DNA from: Suillus spraguei
Lineage: Eukaryota; Basidiomycota; Agaricomycetes; Boletales; Suillaceae
Direction: 5' to 3'
NCBI GenBank assembly: GCA_016800925.1
Contig: JABCPU010000205.1
Location: forward strand, 1 to 64,000
DNA: 64,000 nucleotides
Below, piece after piece: positions 11,261-22,942 of this stretch (its first letter is position 1; every line of letters starts with the position of its first letter). Below the pieces are notes generated by a model, which ran no database searches, was not told the origin of the DNA, and worked only from the letters and a program-made list of their open reading frames with translations. The position numbers and the translations under genes are program-made.

Positions 11261-13387
11261 TTACAATCCAAAAAACTTTCTCGGCACATCAAACCACGTG
11301 TACTGACCAGAAACAGGGGGAAAACTCTGCCACGGAACCTTCCCTCCATGTAGATATCCCGGAACCTTCAGCTCCAACTCGTCATCATCAGCTGCTATGT
11401 ACGACTCTGGGGTATCCACTTGCTCCGCCAAGTAAACTGTTTTTTCTTTCAACAGAGAGGTGGCAAGCGATGAAAAGTCGGTCTTGCTTTTCATATTGGA
11501 CTCACTGGTGCCGGTACCGGTCAAAGAAACATCAGGGGAATTGGAAACATCCCCCTTACCCAGCTGGTCACCTTTGTCATCCGGCCCTATGACCTTGACA
11601 TTTTCGTTTGATCCTGGGTCGGCACCACCTAATGAGAGTGATGCTTGAATTTGGTCGGACAGGTCGTGGAACTCGCTGTCTGCAGCATTTTCTTCAACCT
11701 CTTCCTCACCTCCGTCAGCGTGCACATGGTCTTCTCCCCAGCCGCCGCTACCAGTGCTTGAAGCCGTACTTGGACGTCTGCCGAACCGGTTGATAATGCG
11801 TGCAGACATGATGGCGGTGCGCCACCTCTTACGGGCGTCGAAATTTTCTCTGAGACCCGAGCCGACGTCGTGTTCAGTGGAAGCCTCGTGCGTTGTCAAC
11901 CACTATCAATGCTGTCAGCGCAGAATTACGCAGATGGACTAGTGACTTACATGACTGTTTAGAGCTTGTTGTGCAGTAGGTCGTTGGGATGGATCGGGTT
12001 TCAATAAAAGCTTAATGAATGTCTTCGCTGTATGGGTTGATATTAGCACACATACAGCTAGCGTCATTAACCATCAGCGTACCCTCATCAGAGACTTTGG
12101 ACCAGTATTGCTCGTGAAACTCGATCTTGGCTTGTGTGGTCTCCTGAATCATCTCATATGTATCATCTCCTCTAAACGGCGAGTAGCCGCAGAGCAGAAC
12201 ATAAGCGATGATGCTGCAACAAGGTCACCGTGTTAGCGCCGTCGATTTTTAATCACAAATTTGATGTAGTAACAAGCGCTTACCCTGTTGACCAGATATC
12301 CACTGCTTTTCCGTGCCCCTGCTTGTTAAGAACTTCAGGAGCGACATAGCCAAAGCTCCCCGCCAGCGAATGCAGCTGCTCTTCTGGAGAATGCAGGTGT
12401 TTGGCACTTCGAACGCGTCATTGGGACGTAAGTTCAGAAAGGGTGGCCCTCACATTCCAAAATCAGCGATTACAATATCGCTATCCAGGTCCTTTGTTCG
12501 GTACAAGATATTCTCAGGTCTTTACACGTATTAGATCGATGGTTTGACTTCCACAGTCCAGAAGAACATACTTCAAGTCCCTATGCACGATATCATGATC
12601 GTGTAAGTACGTCACTCCCGACAAGATGGAGCTGAGACGATTCGTCAATTTGTAAACAATGCATAATTCGTAAAACATACCGAACGACTGAAACGGCGTC
12701 ATTCTCAGTAAATTTTCCTCTTCGCAATACACGGTCGAAAAGCTCGCCACCGACAGCTAGCTCAAAAGCAAGATAGTACTTTGATCGGGACTCGAACCAT
12801 TCATAAAACTTGACCTGCATTTATCTCGGAAGTCAGACACGCGCGAGAAAGACCCGCTGCAAACACGAACGATATTAGGATGGTCAAGACCCTTCAGAAC
12901 ATCCATCTCGCCCCAGACAGCAGCTTCGTTGCCCTTCACTTTCTTCTTCGGAATGACCTTCAATGCAACATCTTTAACTACTGTGACGTGGTTATGTCCT
13001 CCTGGTGATGGAGGACCGGAAGAGTTGGATGATCGAGAAATGGACCTCTTCATATGATGCGGATGGAGAAGAGGAATAGAAGATCGGCCGGGGGTATGGT
13101 CAGTCGGAGACGATGGCGACGCTGGAAACGCCCCCTTCCGGGAAACATCAACTAGGTCAGGGGGGACTTGCCATGTCGCTCTCTAAAGTGGAACATTGAT
13201 ATGATAACCACACAGGAGGTGGAGAAGATATGCCTCAGAGCCATACCATACAGGTTAATAATCCAAAACTCACCATGACTTTTCCAAATGTCCCCGATCC
13301 AAGAATTTCGTGAATCTCATACGATTGTTTTTTCACGAAACTAGGAGGCTGAGGAAGCAAGGCTTCTTTTAGTGATAAGTGTTTCAT
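11261..13387 (-). CDS. calcium/calmodulin-dependent protein kinase (CaMKI-like)
   Basis: A multi-exon Ser/Thr kinase with all key motifs. The start is at 13387 ([15 protein letters not shown]), then the Gly-rich loop GSGTFGKVM, the catalytic Lys in [31 protein letters not shown] and the catalytic loop IVHRDLKPENIL. These are followed by IADFGM for the DFG segment, SFGYVAPEV for the APE motif, and VDIWS...[10 protein letters not shown]. After the kinase core, WLTTHEAS leads to a basic amphipathic stretch ([20 protein letters not shown]) typical of the CaMKI calmodulin-binding/autoinhibitory helix. An acidic, Ser-rich tail of about 170 residues ends at 11261. A segment of about 65 Ser/Pro-rich residues separates the Gly loop from the VALK lysine, a position usually occupied by a short strand. 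The protein acts in cytosolic Ca2+/calmodulin signalling, opposite in sense to the calcineurin encoded at 49.8 kb. Introns of about 50-60 bp split most motifs. Confidence 0.9.
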
Positions 13388-13759
13388 GGTAGATACGGTG
13401 GGGGTCAATGACACGTTTCACGTAACGGGAATATGCCCAACGTTCAGCAGCTCAAGGAAGCAGTGCAGAAATGCCCAGAAACCACTATGGTGCTGAACCA
13501 TTTTCTCAGGCCTTCATTATCTGATAAAGAATTTAGAAATAATAAAAAACCTATATTCGATCATTCGCAGCAATTGATAACAAGATTACTATTAAGTACA
13601 TTAGAGAGCAGGCTAAATACAAGATGTGAGATGAACAAAGCACAGATAAACGAGTAGATAAAATGAAACATGCATGTATGCTGCGTGCTTAATGAGCAAT
13701 TAGAATGCACTGAAAATACATATTGACCAATGTTAGGCCCATCTGGGTCAATGATTCTT

Positions 13760-15034
13760 TCATTGGCCATAAGTAGTAGGCGCGACGCCCACTGGGCCGG
13801 TCTCGATGCTCATCGACGCGGCAACCGAAGTAGCCGATTGGTAGCTAAAGGAAGAAGATATCAATACTTGAGTGATACCAGTGCTGACACATGATACGCA
13901 CGCAGAGATCGCAGCGGAAACGTTAACTTTCTTATCGAGAAGAACGCTATCAATGACATGTACAACTCCATTGGACGTTAAAACGTCTGATCGCATGATT
14001 TGCGCCCAATTGGAGCCGGCGCTAGACACGTACACTCCGGACGAATTGGTTTTGAAGGAAAACGGTTCCCCAGAGGCCGAAGTATAAGTATTTTTGTCCG
14101 TAAACGATGGCGAGTAAACGGTCGTGCCATTGATAACCTAAATCTGGTGTCAAACCAAGTAAAATGAGCTGGATGGAGGACAAACATGATTTCCGAAAGC
14201 GCAATTAGTGCAGTAGTATTCGGCAGCAAACCGCCAATACAACTCGCTGTCGCAATAGCAGTATCATTTGGGGCGAAAAGTGTGATACCGCTAGCATTGT
14301 TGAGCACATTGAGCAATGTAATCGAGTTGTTGGTAGGGGCATTAAAGGATGAAAGCGCACCACCAACGCTGGTGACGTCGTAAGTACTGTTAGCGAGAGT
14401 ATTGGACAAGTTTTGAGGATTTTAAGGACAGAGTCGATGACAAGGACTTGGAGGTTTTGATAGACCGTCTTGTTCACGACAGGAACAGTTGTGCTGAATG
14501 CCACTTAGAAACAATTAATCGATAAACATGAAAGTCTCACCCATTGTTGAGCACGAATATGCCATTACTTCCCTTCGACCACGCTAAAACTTGCGACTCA
14601 TTTCCCTCCAGCCAAACAAGTGAGGAATCGTTAAGCAGCGTTCTCCCGAGAGTGATGTTTGGATATGACGAAGTTTGGTCGGTAAAATTGCCGTGCACGA
14701 CATGGTATGAGAGGAGATTCCGAACAGATGTTGGGTCACTTGTGAGATTGATAGGAGCAGAACTGACTGCAAAACATGGAGTGCTATCCTTCGACTATAT
14801 AATGTCACACTTACATGCTTGATTGTTGGGTGCAAATAACGTCCAGTTACCTGTAGAGAGTGACCGCGCCACTTGCTGCCCATCAGATGAACTGTTTAAT
14901 GCAGCGCTCGCCGACGCCAGCGTTGTAAGCCCGTCAGTGTACAAAGCTTGGACGAGGCCATTGAGGTATTGCTGCCAAGACTGCCCGAAAACACCAGGGA
15001 GAAGAGTGAGGAGAGCAAGCGATATAAACAACAT
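13760..15034 (-). CDS. fasciclin (FAS1) domain secreted protein, one apparent frameshift
   Basis: The gene starts with a signal peptide (MLFISLALLTLLPGVFGQ) at 15034. The first FAS1 repeat follows (about 15000-14450), with the H1-like NWTLFAPNNQA motif and the H2-like VVHGNFT and VLVIDSVL. The second repeat (about 14400-13880) has GITLFAPNDTAI and VVHVIDSVLL. A Ser/Thr/Ala-rich end (VSTGITQVLISSSFSYQSA) suggests a mucin-like or wall-anchored tail, but no clear GPI hydrophobic end was checked. FAS1 proteins mediate adhesion in walls and extracellular matrix. After VLVIDSVLKI the frame shifts by one base near 14412-14425; an extra C in the CCT there would restore the usual continuity into NLSNTLANSTYD. 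This is either a sequencing indel or a real null. Two or three introns of about 55 bp are present. Confidence 0.8.
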
Positions 15035-15487
15035 GATAAGATATGATGAACGTTCGGACGAACAGTGATTTTGAGGTGTTCTTGAATATATATAATTCAC
15101 CCACCATTTGTAAGACTCATGATGCAATGCGCAGCGCACTTCAAATCTTTCTCTATTCACCCCCATAATCATAGGGCCTTCCGAACAAAGCGCAACTGAC
15201 TTTCAATGCTGACAACATGCCGAGAACGAGATCTGGTGGAAAACAGATAACCAGAATCAATAAGACACTGGAGAAGACAATTTAAGCTTCATGCTCGCTC
15301 AGCCGTACCTGCTAGCTAGCCCTCAATTATTGAGTCGCAATTTGATGGATTGGAGATCATGATGATCTGAAGATGCCATTTCAGTGTGCTGACTAAGTGC
15401 AGCATCCTAAACTCCGCGATGGCCTGGTCGCTGGGAGCCGTCAGTACACTCGACTTTTTTTCATTCCCAAAGCACCATACCACAGAC

Positions 15488-15715
15488 ATGGCTCGTCGGG
15501 CAGCACCAGCAAACGCAACACCTGCATTCTTTACAGCACCTGCACGCCGTCAAATTGTTGATCCAAACGAGTCTGCGTTATCCCGTTTCATTCGAGAGCA
15601 AATCACTGCTCCAGAAAAATTACCCGGAAACATCAGTATTGTGACGGGGATTAGTGTGTTCGCAGCTGGCATATTTGTCGCTAGGACATGGGGAGACATG
15701 TTGGTCCCGGCGTGA
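15488..15715 (+). CDS. Tom6-like small mitochondrial outer-membrane protein
   Basis: A 75-residue intronless frame from the ATG at 15488 (MARRAAPANATPAFF) to TGA at 15713-15715. The N-terminal half is Ala/Pro-rich and basic. A middle segment (NESALSRFIREQITAPEK) is followed by one membrane span (ISIVTGISVFAAGIFVARTW) and a short tail GDMLVPA. Fungal Tom6, a small tail-anchored subunit that stabilises the TOM translocase, ends in a membrane span followed by a DMLAP-type tail, so this order and ending fit. The frame extends upstream to an earlier Met, but the chosen start gives a length usual for Tom6. The gene is divergent from the FAS1 gene. The call rests on pattern rather than an alignment. 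Confidence 0.55.
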   Translation: MARRAAPANATPAFFTAPARRQIVDPNESALSRFIREQITAPEKLPGNISIVTGISVFAAGIFVARTWGDMLVPA

Positions 15716-17137
15716 GCGAGGCAGAGACAAATAGCAGGATGAATTTGGCGGTGTTCTCCTGCGGCGGTTGTCACTACCCCCAAAATGGCTTGGTAAGTCA
15801 GTTGTTTGTGGTGTGGATAGGGTCTCCTGACTTATCGACCACTTAGAAAGCTGTTGACACATCACGTTGTACCTGCATATCTCCCACCTTGATCCTTCCG
15901 TGATCGAACGTAATAGCTAGCTCACCCATAATTTCATCCAGTCCTAGAGGGTGGAATAGGTCGTTCCCAATGCATATTGCCGTTTATTGTGATTGCGTTC
16001 AGTCAGGTCACCTGATTGCTGGTTACAGCAATGATATGCTAGAAGATAGGCCACGTGCATTGCAACCACTGCTGGCTGTGATTCATGAAGTTATTCGCAC
16101 AAGAAGCAGCTCATATTATCGCTTTCTGATGTTCGTCCAACCAACTGACATGCGTGATAATTGTTTCATCTTCAAAGATCCGCGGCAAAGAACACCGACA
16201 GAATAGGTCATTACTCGGAAATATTGACAACCGATCGGAACGAGTGGGTGCGTGCATGCGTATCTCCACGACGCGATCTGGCGGCATGATGTACTCTGAC
16301 GTTGCTGCAGAATATTTGCACCGTCTTATTATTTTATTGAATTTTTCTACTTTACGGAATGCAGGGGGGAAAGCATCCGCTTGTGCTAACGATTTCCCGC
16401 GCTCGGCCCTCAGTTTCAAGCTCAGAAAAAGTATTGATCGTCTCCGATTGTTCTCTATACCAACGTGGGCGGTTTGTTTTGTTTGCCACGACACCCCCTC
16501 CCATCTTGTGAGCGATCTCCCCACCACGTAACTGTCGCCACTCACGTCCTTGCGCCAGCAAGATTTGATGGTCGAGATTGCCCGTTTGTAACTTTATGTA
16601 CTTTTTTTATTAAAAAAATTTCCCTCAGCCTCATCAGGGAAATAGGTGTGCTGGGGACACAGTAAACACCCGAAATATCCTCAAGGCTTTTTACTTTTCT
16701 GGGGATAACTCAGACCATATCCTTGTCAAAATGTGCCCTGCTTTAACTGGACCCTATGGAATCACGCGTGAGTAGTGCTACACTTTATGGTTTGAACCAT
16801 ACCCTGAATTGACACTAGAAAGACCTTAGCCACATCCAGAGTACCACCGTACCTGGTCACTCGCTACCATCCGACCTGCGGCGCAGTGACAGGAACACGC
16901 CGGCACTGTGTTATCAGGAAATTGACCAACGAAGTCCCTCATATCGCCGACAGGCCTAAGTCGTGCTTCCTTCATTCACGGTTCAGGCCGACCCCCTCGA
17001 TTCCGAGCCACTTCTGGCAGATTGATGAATAACCTTCTCCCTTGCCATGATAGTCACGGTCACCCACCAATACTGTCTGAAGATGTGTTCGATACATGTT
17101 CGTGCTATTATATTTTATGCAACTATGTTGACCTGTC
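15716..17137. other. gene-poor spacer
   Basis: The largest open frame is a 144-codon minus-strand frame at 16111-16545, which overlaps a 125-codon plus-strand frame and shows no domain. A T-rich then A-rich stretch lies near 16600-16620. No RNA gene or transposon end was found. Confidence 0.4.
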
Positions 17138-17459
17138 ACCGCCGTCTCTCTAGCCGCATATTACACTAGCATGTGTGCCGTTGAACCAGAACAGTTCAGG
17201 ACCTTGGTGACCACGTGCAAGTATGCCGTTATCCAATATCATGACGCTAGCGGGGAATGGAAATATGGTTGTGGAGCACCACGTATCTTGGTTGTTGACC
17301 TAAGCATATACTTTGTTACCGCCGTCTCTCTCTAGCCGCATATGCTGGAGTCTGCCGTTGAACCAGAACAGTTCCAGGACCTTAATGACCACGTGTCATC
17401 CGATATCATGGCGCTAGTGGGGAATGGAAATGTGGCTGCGGAGCACCACGTATCTTGGT
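17138..17459 (+). repeat. tandem duplication, period 180 bp, two copies
   Basis: Copy 1 (17138-17293) and copy 2 (17318-17459) both begin ACCGCCGTCTCTC, share GCCGTTGAACCAGAACAGTT, GACCACGTG and GGGGAATGGAAAT, and end GAGCACCACGTATCTTGG. They differ by scattered substitutions and by small deletions in copy 2. No coding frame persists through both. Function is unknown; it looks like an old local duplication. Confidence 0.75.
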
Positions 17460-18041
17460 GCATCCATCTATCGACAAGATCGTCATGAGTCGTATCGTGG
17501 TCTAGATAAATATCTGGATTATATCCATATGTTATGCCCAGTTCATTCTGTGCTTGTGCTTATTGGAGATGGATCGGTGCGAAATTTCTGGTTCACGACG
17601 TATTATACAATAAAATGTAACACTTCCAGCTGAATCCATTATCATGGCGCAACTCGTTCATATGGGAAATTATTAATGCCTCCACAAACCTATCCAGGAT
17701 TGCCTCTCCTGAAACATGACACTCACAAGCCTATCGGTATCACTGAACAATCATCCTCTTTCTTTTTGGACGAGGTGGGGACCGTCGATCCATTGTTAGA
17801 GTTATGATAAATGTTCAGGTACTTGACAGTGATGTACAATGCAGGTACTAACAAGCAAAGCAAAAACATACGATATGCGAAAGCGGAAAGCGCGAGAACA
17901 GTGTCGGAGTGATAGCAGATAAGCTGAGCGTCTAGCGTGAACGATGGACTAAGATATACGGAACCCTATATAATCAGGCGTCTATACTGCGGAGAAGCAT
18001 AAGGAATCAAATTCTAGTGGTGTTCGACAAGGTTCAGCACA
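17460..18041. other. no recognisable gene
   Basis: AT-rich spacer lying downstream of the HMG-box gene's stop. It probably includes that gene's 3' UTR. No repeats or RNA genes were seen. Confidence 0.35.
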
Positions 18042-19636
18042 CTACTGGAGTTGAGAAGCGGAGTCTGTTTCCGATCCATCGGGGGGAGTTGTGTTCATTG
18101 ACGGCGTGTGCGAGTATACCAGCATTGACTGCATGGGTGTCAATGGCGCCGGAGCAGCGATATTCTGAGATTGCATGTGATATTGATGCATGGTTGAGCC
18201 ACTACTTGGTGGATATCCCGCTGGCATTGTAGAAACAGTGGAATATTGATGGCTATGGTATGCATCGTCTTGCCTGGGTACCGCTGAGCTCCCTTGAATG
18301 TGGTCGACGGCACCGTAGTGGTGAGAAACGTTAGACATTTGTGACGGGGATTGTTGGGCTGCGTAAACGTTTTGAGAGCTGCTCTGAGACGGATAGAAAG
18401 GAGAATTTAGCGTGGGAAAGCCATAGCTCGAGGAATGGACCGATGGGTTGCTCGAAGCTGGCGGCTCCGAGGGACCAGCACCCCATGATGACGGTGATGC
18501 TTGAGCTACTTGGTACTGACGATGCATATCATCTCCAGCGTGTAAGGACGGTTCTGAACTACTCTGCGACCAAGATTGAACAGGTATGCCTGCTAAATCG
18601 TCTCTACTAGAGCGACTGGAGGGGTGCCATTGCCCTTCGCTTCCCCTCTGACTTGGCAAGTAGGAGATTGGCAGGGCATGGTTTGTATTGGGCATAAAAG
18701 AGGAACAGTAAGCCGTACTCGTTGATCCGCGAGGTGCGGATGTGGATGGGCCCATAGTATCAGGCGTAACGCGCCCATGAGATAAGTACGGCGCCCGTCT
18801 GTCGTTTCCACTAAGGGCATGATACGATAACGAATCAGCCGGTTGGTAAGACGCTCGCGCCGGAGGCAAGTAGGAAGTATCATATGTGGCTTCTGCGGAT
18901 GTACAGACCTCTTGTCCGCTGCTCTCATATTTTTCTTGAGAATCATAATGGTATTCGACAGGAGATATCTCGCCATACTCTGGATTGGAGGACTGGTCGT
19001 CGACTGAGTCCGTGGCCGAAGCAGAGTCTCCAGCCGCACCTGTGGAGTCTGCTCTTCGCTTTTTGCGGCTGTTGTTCGGTCTCCGTCTGTAAACGTAATC
19101 CGGGTACTTGAGATTGAAATTATCCTTCAGGTGTTTGGCTTGATCAAGGTAGAACTGCTTCTCGGACTGAATGATCACAAAATCAGAATTACCATTGCAA
19201 ACGTAAATAAAATATATTACCATGTCCATAGCATTCCATTCTCGACTTAAAACTTTGCTGACATCCCCTGTTCGCATTGATTGATTTTCTGCAGAGACTT
19301 GAGGTCGTCTCCTGCGAGCGAAAATCATGAATGCATTCATGGGACGCTTAGGTGTGCCATCCGCATTCAAGGTTTGGGATGTCAAGGAGGCGTTTGTGTC
19401 GTCTTAAGTTATTTAAGCGGGATGTGTCATTATGAAAATAGAAAAGATGGCTCACCGTCAATATCAGCGTCCATCTTGTTTGCATCCGGATACAAATTAT
19501 AAACCCTAGTGTCATCCTCCGAACCTGAGAGAGACCCCTCAGGCTGGTCTTCGAATCTTCCGAGTCCTTCATTGAAGGAGACATCGAAAGGGCCGGCATA
19601 TTCCGCTACAGTTCCATGCCTGGTGAAGTGGTTCAT
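18042..19636 (-). CDS. HMG-box transcription factor
   Basis: The protein starts at the ATG at 19636 (MNHFTRHGTVAEYAG). An acidic N-terminal segment precedes an HMG box of the sequence-specific MATA/SOX type: KRPMNAFMIFARRRRP, then TGDVSKVLSREWNAM, EKQFYLDQAKHLKDNF and KYPDYVYRRRP, ending in a basic NNSRKKRR patch that may act as a nuclear signal. The box is interrupted by a short intron of about 60 bp near 19165-19225; this intron happens to be open in frame and would insert spurious residues if read through. A further intron lies at about 19380-19460. The remaining 300 or so residues are Ser/Gln/Pro/Tyr-rich and disordered, ending at 18042. Related basidiomycete factors act in mating, pheromone response or development. 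Which of these applies here cannot be told. Confidence 0.85.
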
Positions 19637-19689
19637 GTTAACAGCAGCGGCGGGGGGGGGACGAGTAGAAGGTGTCAAGTATCAAATAA

Positions 19690-22600
19690 CGCTTTTGTAA
19701 GCGCAAGTGATGTTCCAGGCGGAATTGAAACTAGATTGAGACAGTCCTGGAATCAGTGACCTATTGGCTCCTGATACAGGGAGTTTTGAAGAGGATTTTT
19801 GACGTACTAAAATCAAGGAATAACACATGGTGAAAACAGGCAGAATCATTAAGTCTGATCGTAAAAGTGCAGTGAACCTAGTCACAGGTGGCCTTCAGAA
19901 TTCGCGGAGCTCGTTTCCTCGGGTATGGCTCGCAATTACTGAGGCCGAGCGCCGCTGGCTATAACGACCTTTCCATCATGATCACTGGCGACTGGTCAAA
20001 TATTTCTCCGCTTCGAAATATCCAAAATCGTGGTTGTCAGTCCTGATTCCAGCACTTGCCATTAATTACGCGTCTAGAAAATCGGATGCCTATTCAGGCT
20101 AGATCTGTGCGAATTGAACGTTGAGGCCCTTAAATTTTTTGGCGCTCAATCCCCCCAAGTAGACTCGCGTGTTACCGAGGCTTGTCCAAGGATGGCTATA
20201 GTCATGGCCAAAAACTCTCTTTTGACACTCGTGTCGAGCACGAGGCTATTACGACTTACGATTAAACCCAGGTTAGTCTGCCAGTCAAACTTTTTTGTTA
20301 CCATACTTCTGATTGTTTTATAAAATGTGAGGACAACAACATGCTCCGGCGGAGATTGCTGAGAAATAATTTCACGCTACGCGGAAGCAAAGTTCACGCT
20401 TCTAGATCACAGGAGCACAGGTTTAATGACACTGTGGGGTGTACAGGTCGATCCCCTTACTCCGACTGTCGCTGTGCTTACTCGGAGATCATCACCCCAG
20501 GCTGCACAACTGCTTCTCAGTTCGGACACTTCCGCCGCATCTGCTCCAGGCCAGCCGCTTTCTTGCTTCCTCCCCTTGAACGCTGCACAATTGCTTCTTT
20601 CTGCTGAACTCGTCGACATGAACCCTAGGTTCAGGGAGCACCCTAATTCCCTAAAGTTCTTTGCACAGGCATATTATGTATCACCTGCTGCGCATCTTCT
20701 GGCTCCGATCAAGATCATGACATCTTGCAGCAAGCCCACTAATAGTCCAGACTTGGGATAGTTTGCTTTGTAAATGCTCTTTTGGGACGAGTCCAAGGAA
20801 CAACGCGTGGCTCATGTGTCTTTCTACTCAGGAAAGCTTTCAAGGGTCAACGTAAAGGTGGGATTACCAGCTCAGGGTCAACCCGGCTGTGGCATGAGTA
20901 AAACTTATAGAACGATTTAAGCACTAATTTACTGAAAGATGGATTGAAGATTTCCTGGGCATTGAAACAATTTTTTCTGCCTATGATTGGTGGAAAGAAG
21001 TTGTGAGCCATGTTCCTTTTCAATCTCGAAACAACTGTTGATCAGTGACCAGTAGATTGAGAACCACCGACCGAGCGGAATTGCGTCATATCGGCAATCT
21101 CGAGGCGCGTCGTCTGGCGATCTCGTTCAGATTCACATTCGCAAAGTAGGTAAAAGGCCAAATTTGAAATAGCAAAACCTTTTCTCATGTAGTATGGCCC
21201 TTCGGTACCATGGGATGCCAGGTGCTGCCACTGCCAGGAGTCCGAGATCAACGAATCTAGCAAACGGTTGTGTTGTCGTGGCAAAACTGCCAGGCCTGTA
21301 ATAACTCGCTCAAGCCCTCTCTGATCACACTGTGTAATTCCTCTTGCAGACTCGAAATCCAGTAGCACTCAGATTTTGTAGTCGTTCATTAATATCGCTT
21401 CGTAGCAAGAGAAGATCTCCACGCGATCTAAGAAAGTTGTAAATGTGCCTGGATTCGGTATGCCTTCACCGACTGTACAGCAGTTATCTCCTTGACGGCA
21501 TCAAATGTAAAGGCAACAAGGGAGCCAAAGATGTAATGTTCTAGACTGCGCTATCAATGATATACGTCAATGCTATGGTTTACATCCCTGTTTATTGCAT
21601 AATGGAGGGATTGGACGTGTGTCTTTGAGGAAGGGACAACGATATCCACGGACCTCACGATCCTTAGTTCTCTGACTTCCAAAGTTGCCTCCCGCGCCAC
21701 AGATAGACAGCATCCGGATGATACGGTACTTGATGCCGACGCTGAAGAACTCGGCAGATGCTATCCGATGATCGCCCCCAAGAAAAAGTCATCTCGCTAC
21801 ATATCAGTCACCATGTTAATCCAAGTGGGGACAAGGTGATGTTGCAAGAAGGCACATATCACGACGTGCTCTAAGGTTTTTCTTCTTCTGAAAGTACTCC
21901 AGCACGATGACACGCAATGAGTTACACAACTTTCCACATACCTACCGAAAGGGGATTGCCCTCATTCGTCTCTTGTGGCACTATTGCGGGATGTCAAACA
22001 CGGTACAGTTTAGCAGAATTATTTGTGCATATTGTCGGGTAGTCCGCATTCTGGCATCATCCTTGGTTCACACCAAGTCATCCAAATTCGAGTTTGACCT
22101 AGTTGCGGCCATATTTTCCGACGAAAAGCACTGGAATTCCAGCCACTCCGATGATTATGGTACAGCACAAACAACCTCGGAGACCGTAGGACAACGCCAC
22201 CGATTGCGGCATAGAAGAATGAACTGGTCAGCTAATATGGACAAGACCACCGACCGTCATCACTCCACGTGGTTCCCCGGTATTAGTTGCGCAAAGGATA
22301 GTTCACATTGAGACAGCTTCTTGCCGGAAGAAATGAGGGCACAAGGTGTGGGTAAAAGTCTGGGCTCTAAAGTGACCAAAGACCAGATCTACGTAATTGC
22401 ACTGGTGATGATACCATGAGAGCGTGTCAAAGGGGGAACAAGGGGGACGTGGAAGCAAAGGGACAACAAGGTTTTAAAGTATGAAACACCAATCGGAGGC
22501 GCGGGTCACGATGGTTCCCTTGGTAGTCACTACCTTGATATCCATGCGGGGGTTTCGAAGCAGTCATCCGAATATCCCCTTGTAGGTACAGAATGTTCTG

Positions 22601-22942
22601 TTGGAAGTCGGGCTTGTCGGATGTCATGCGTTGGATGTTAGAGGTGTGCGCGCACTGGCAAACGATCCGTAACATACCGATTTGACGTTCGAATCCCTCT
22701 TGAGATGTTCCGAAGCCAGGGCCACACATCGAACTCCTGAGCTGTGTTGCGCGGTTCCCAATATGCTTGCCGTGTCACAGCTCTAGCCTATTTTCACCCG
22801 CAGGTGATGCGCCACATATTTCTGTAGTAACTGGTCGAACATCACGTGAGGTCTTGACAAGGGTGTGAACTCAGCGGTTATTTGGTCATCCGTTAGAACA
22901 CGTCATGCTCAGTGGCAGGTGTTCATCACTGCGAGCCACATC
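19690..22942. other. 3.2-kb region without an assignable gene
   Basis: Scattered open frames include plus strand 20426-20761 (111 codons, with two AAQLLLS repeats), minus strand 21042-21368 (108 codons) and plus strand 21907-22311 (134 codons). A 70-codon plus-strand stretch without ATG near 21620-21838 reads as protein-like (FEEGTTISTDLTILSSL, later DTVLDADAEELGR). None could be linked by splice sites or assigned to a family. They may be remnants of genes in decay. The last few hundred bases should hold the uridine phosphorylase promoter. Confidence 0.35.

Noticed and set aside
16111..16545. 144-codon minus-strand open frame
   Set aside because: It overlaps a plus-strand frame of similar length, lacks a domain and has no splice partner.
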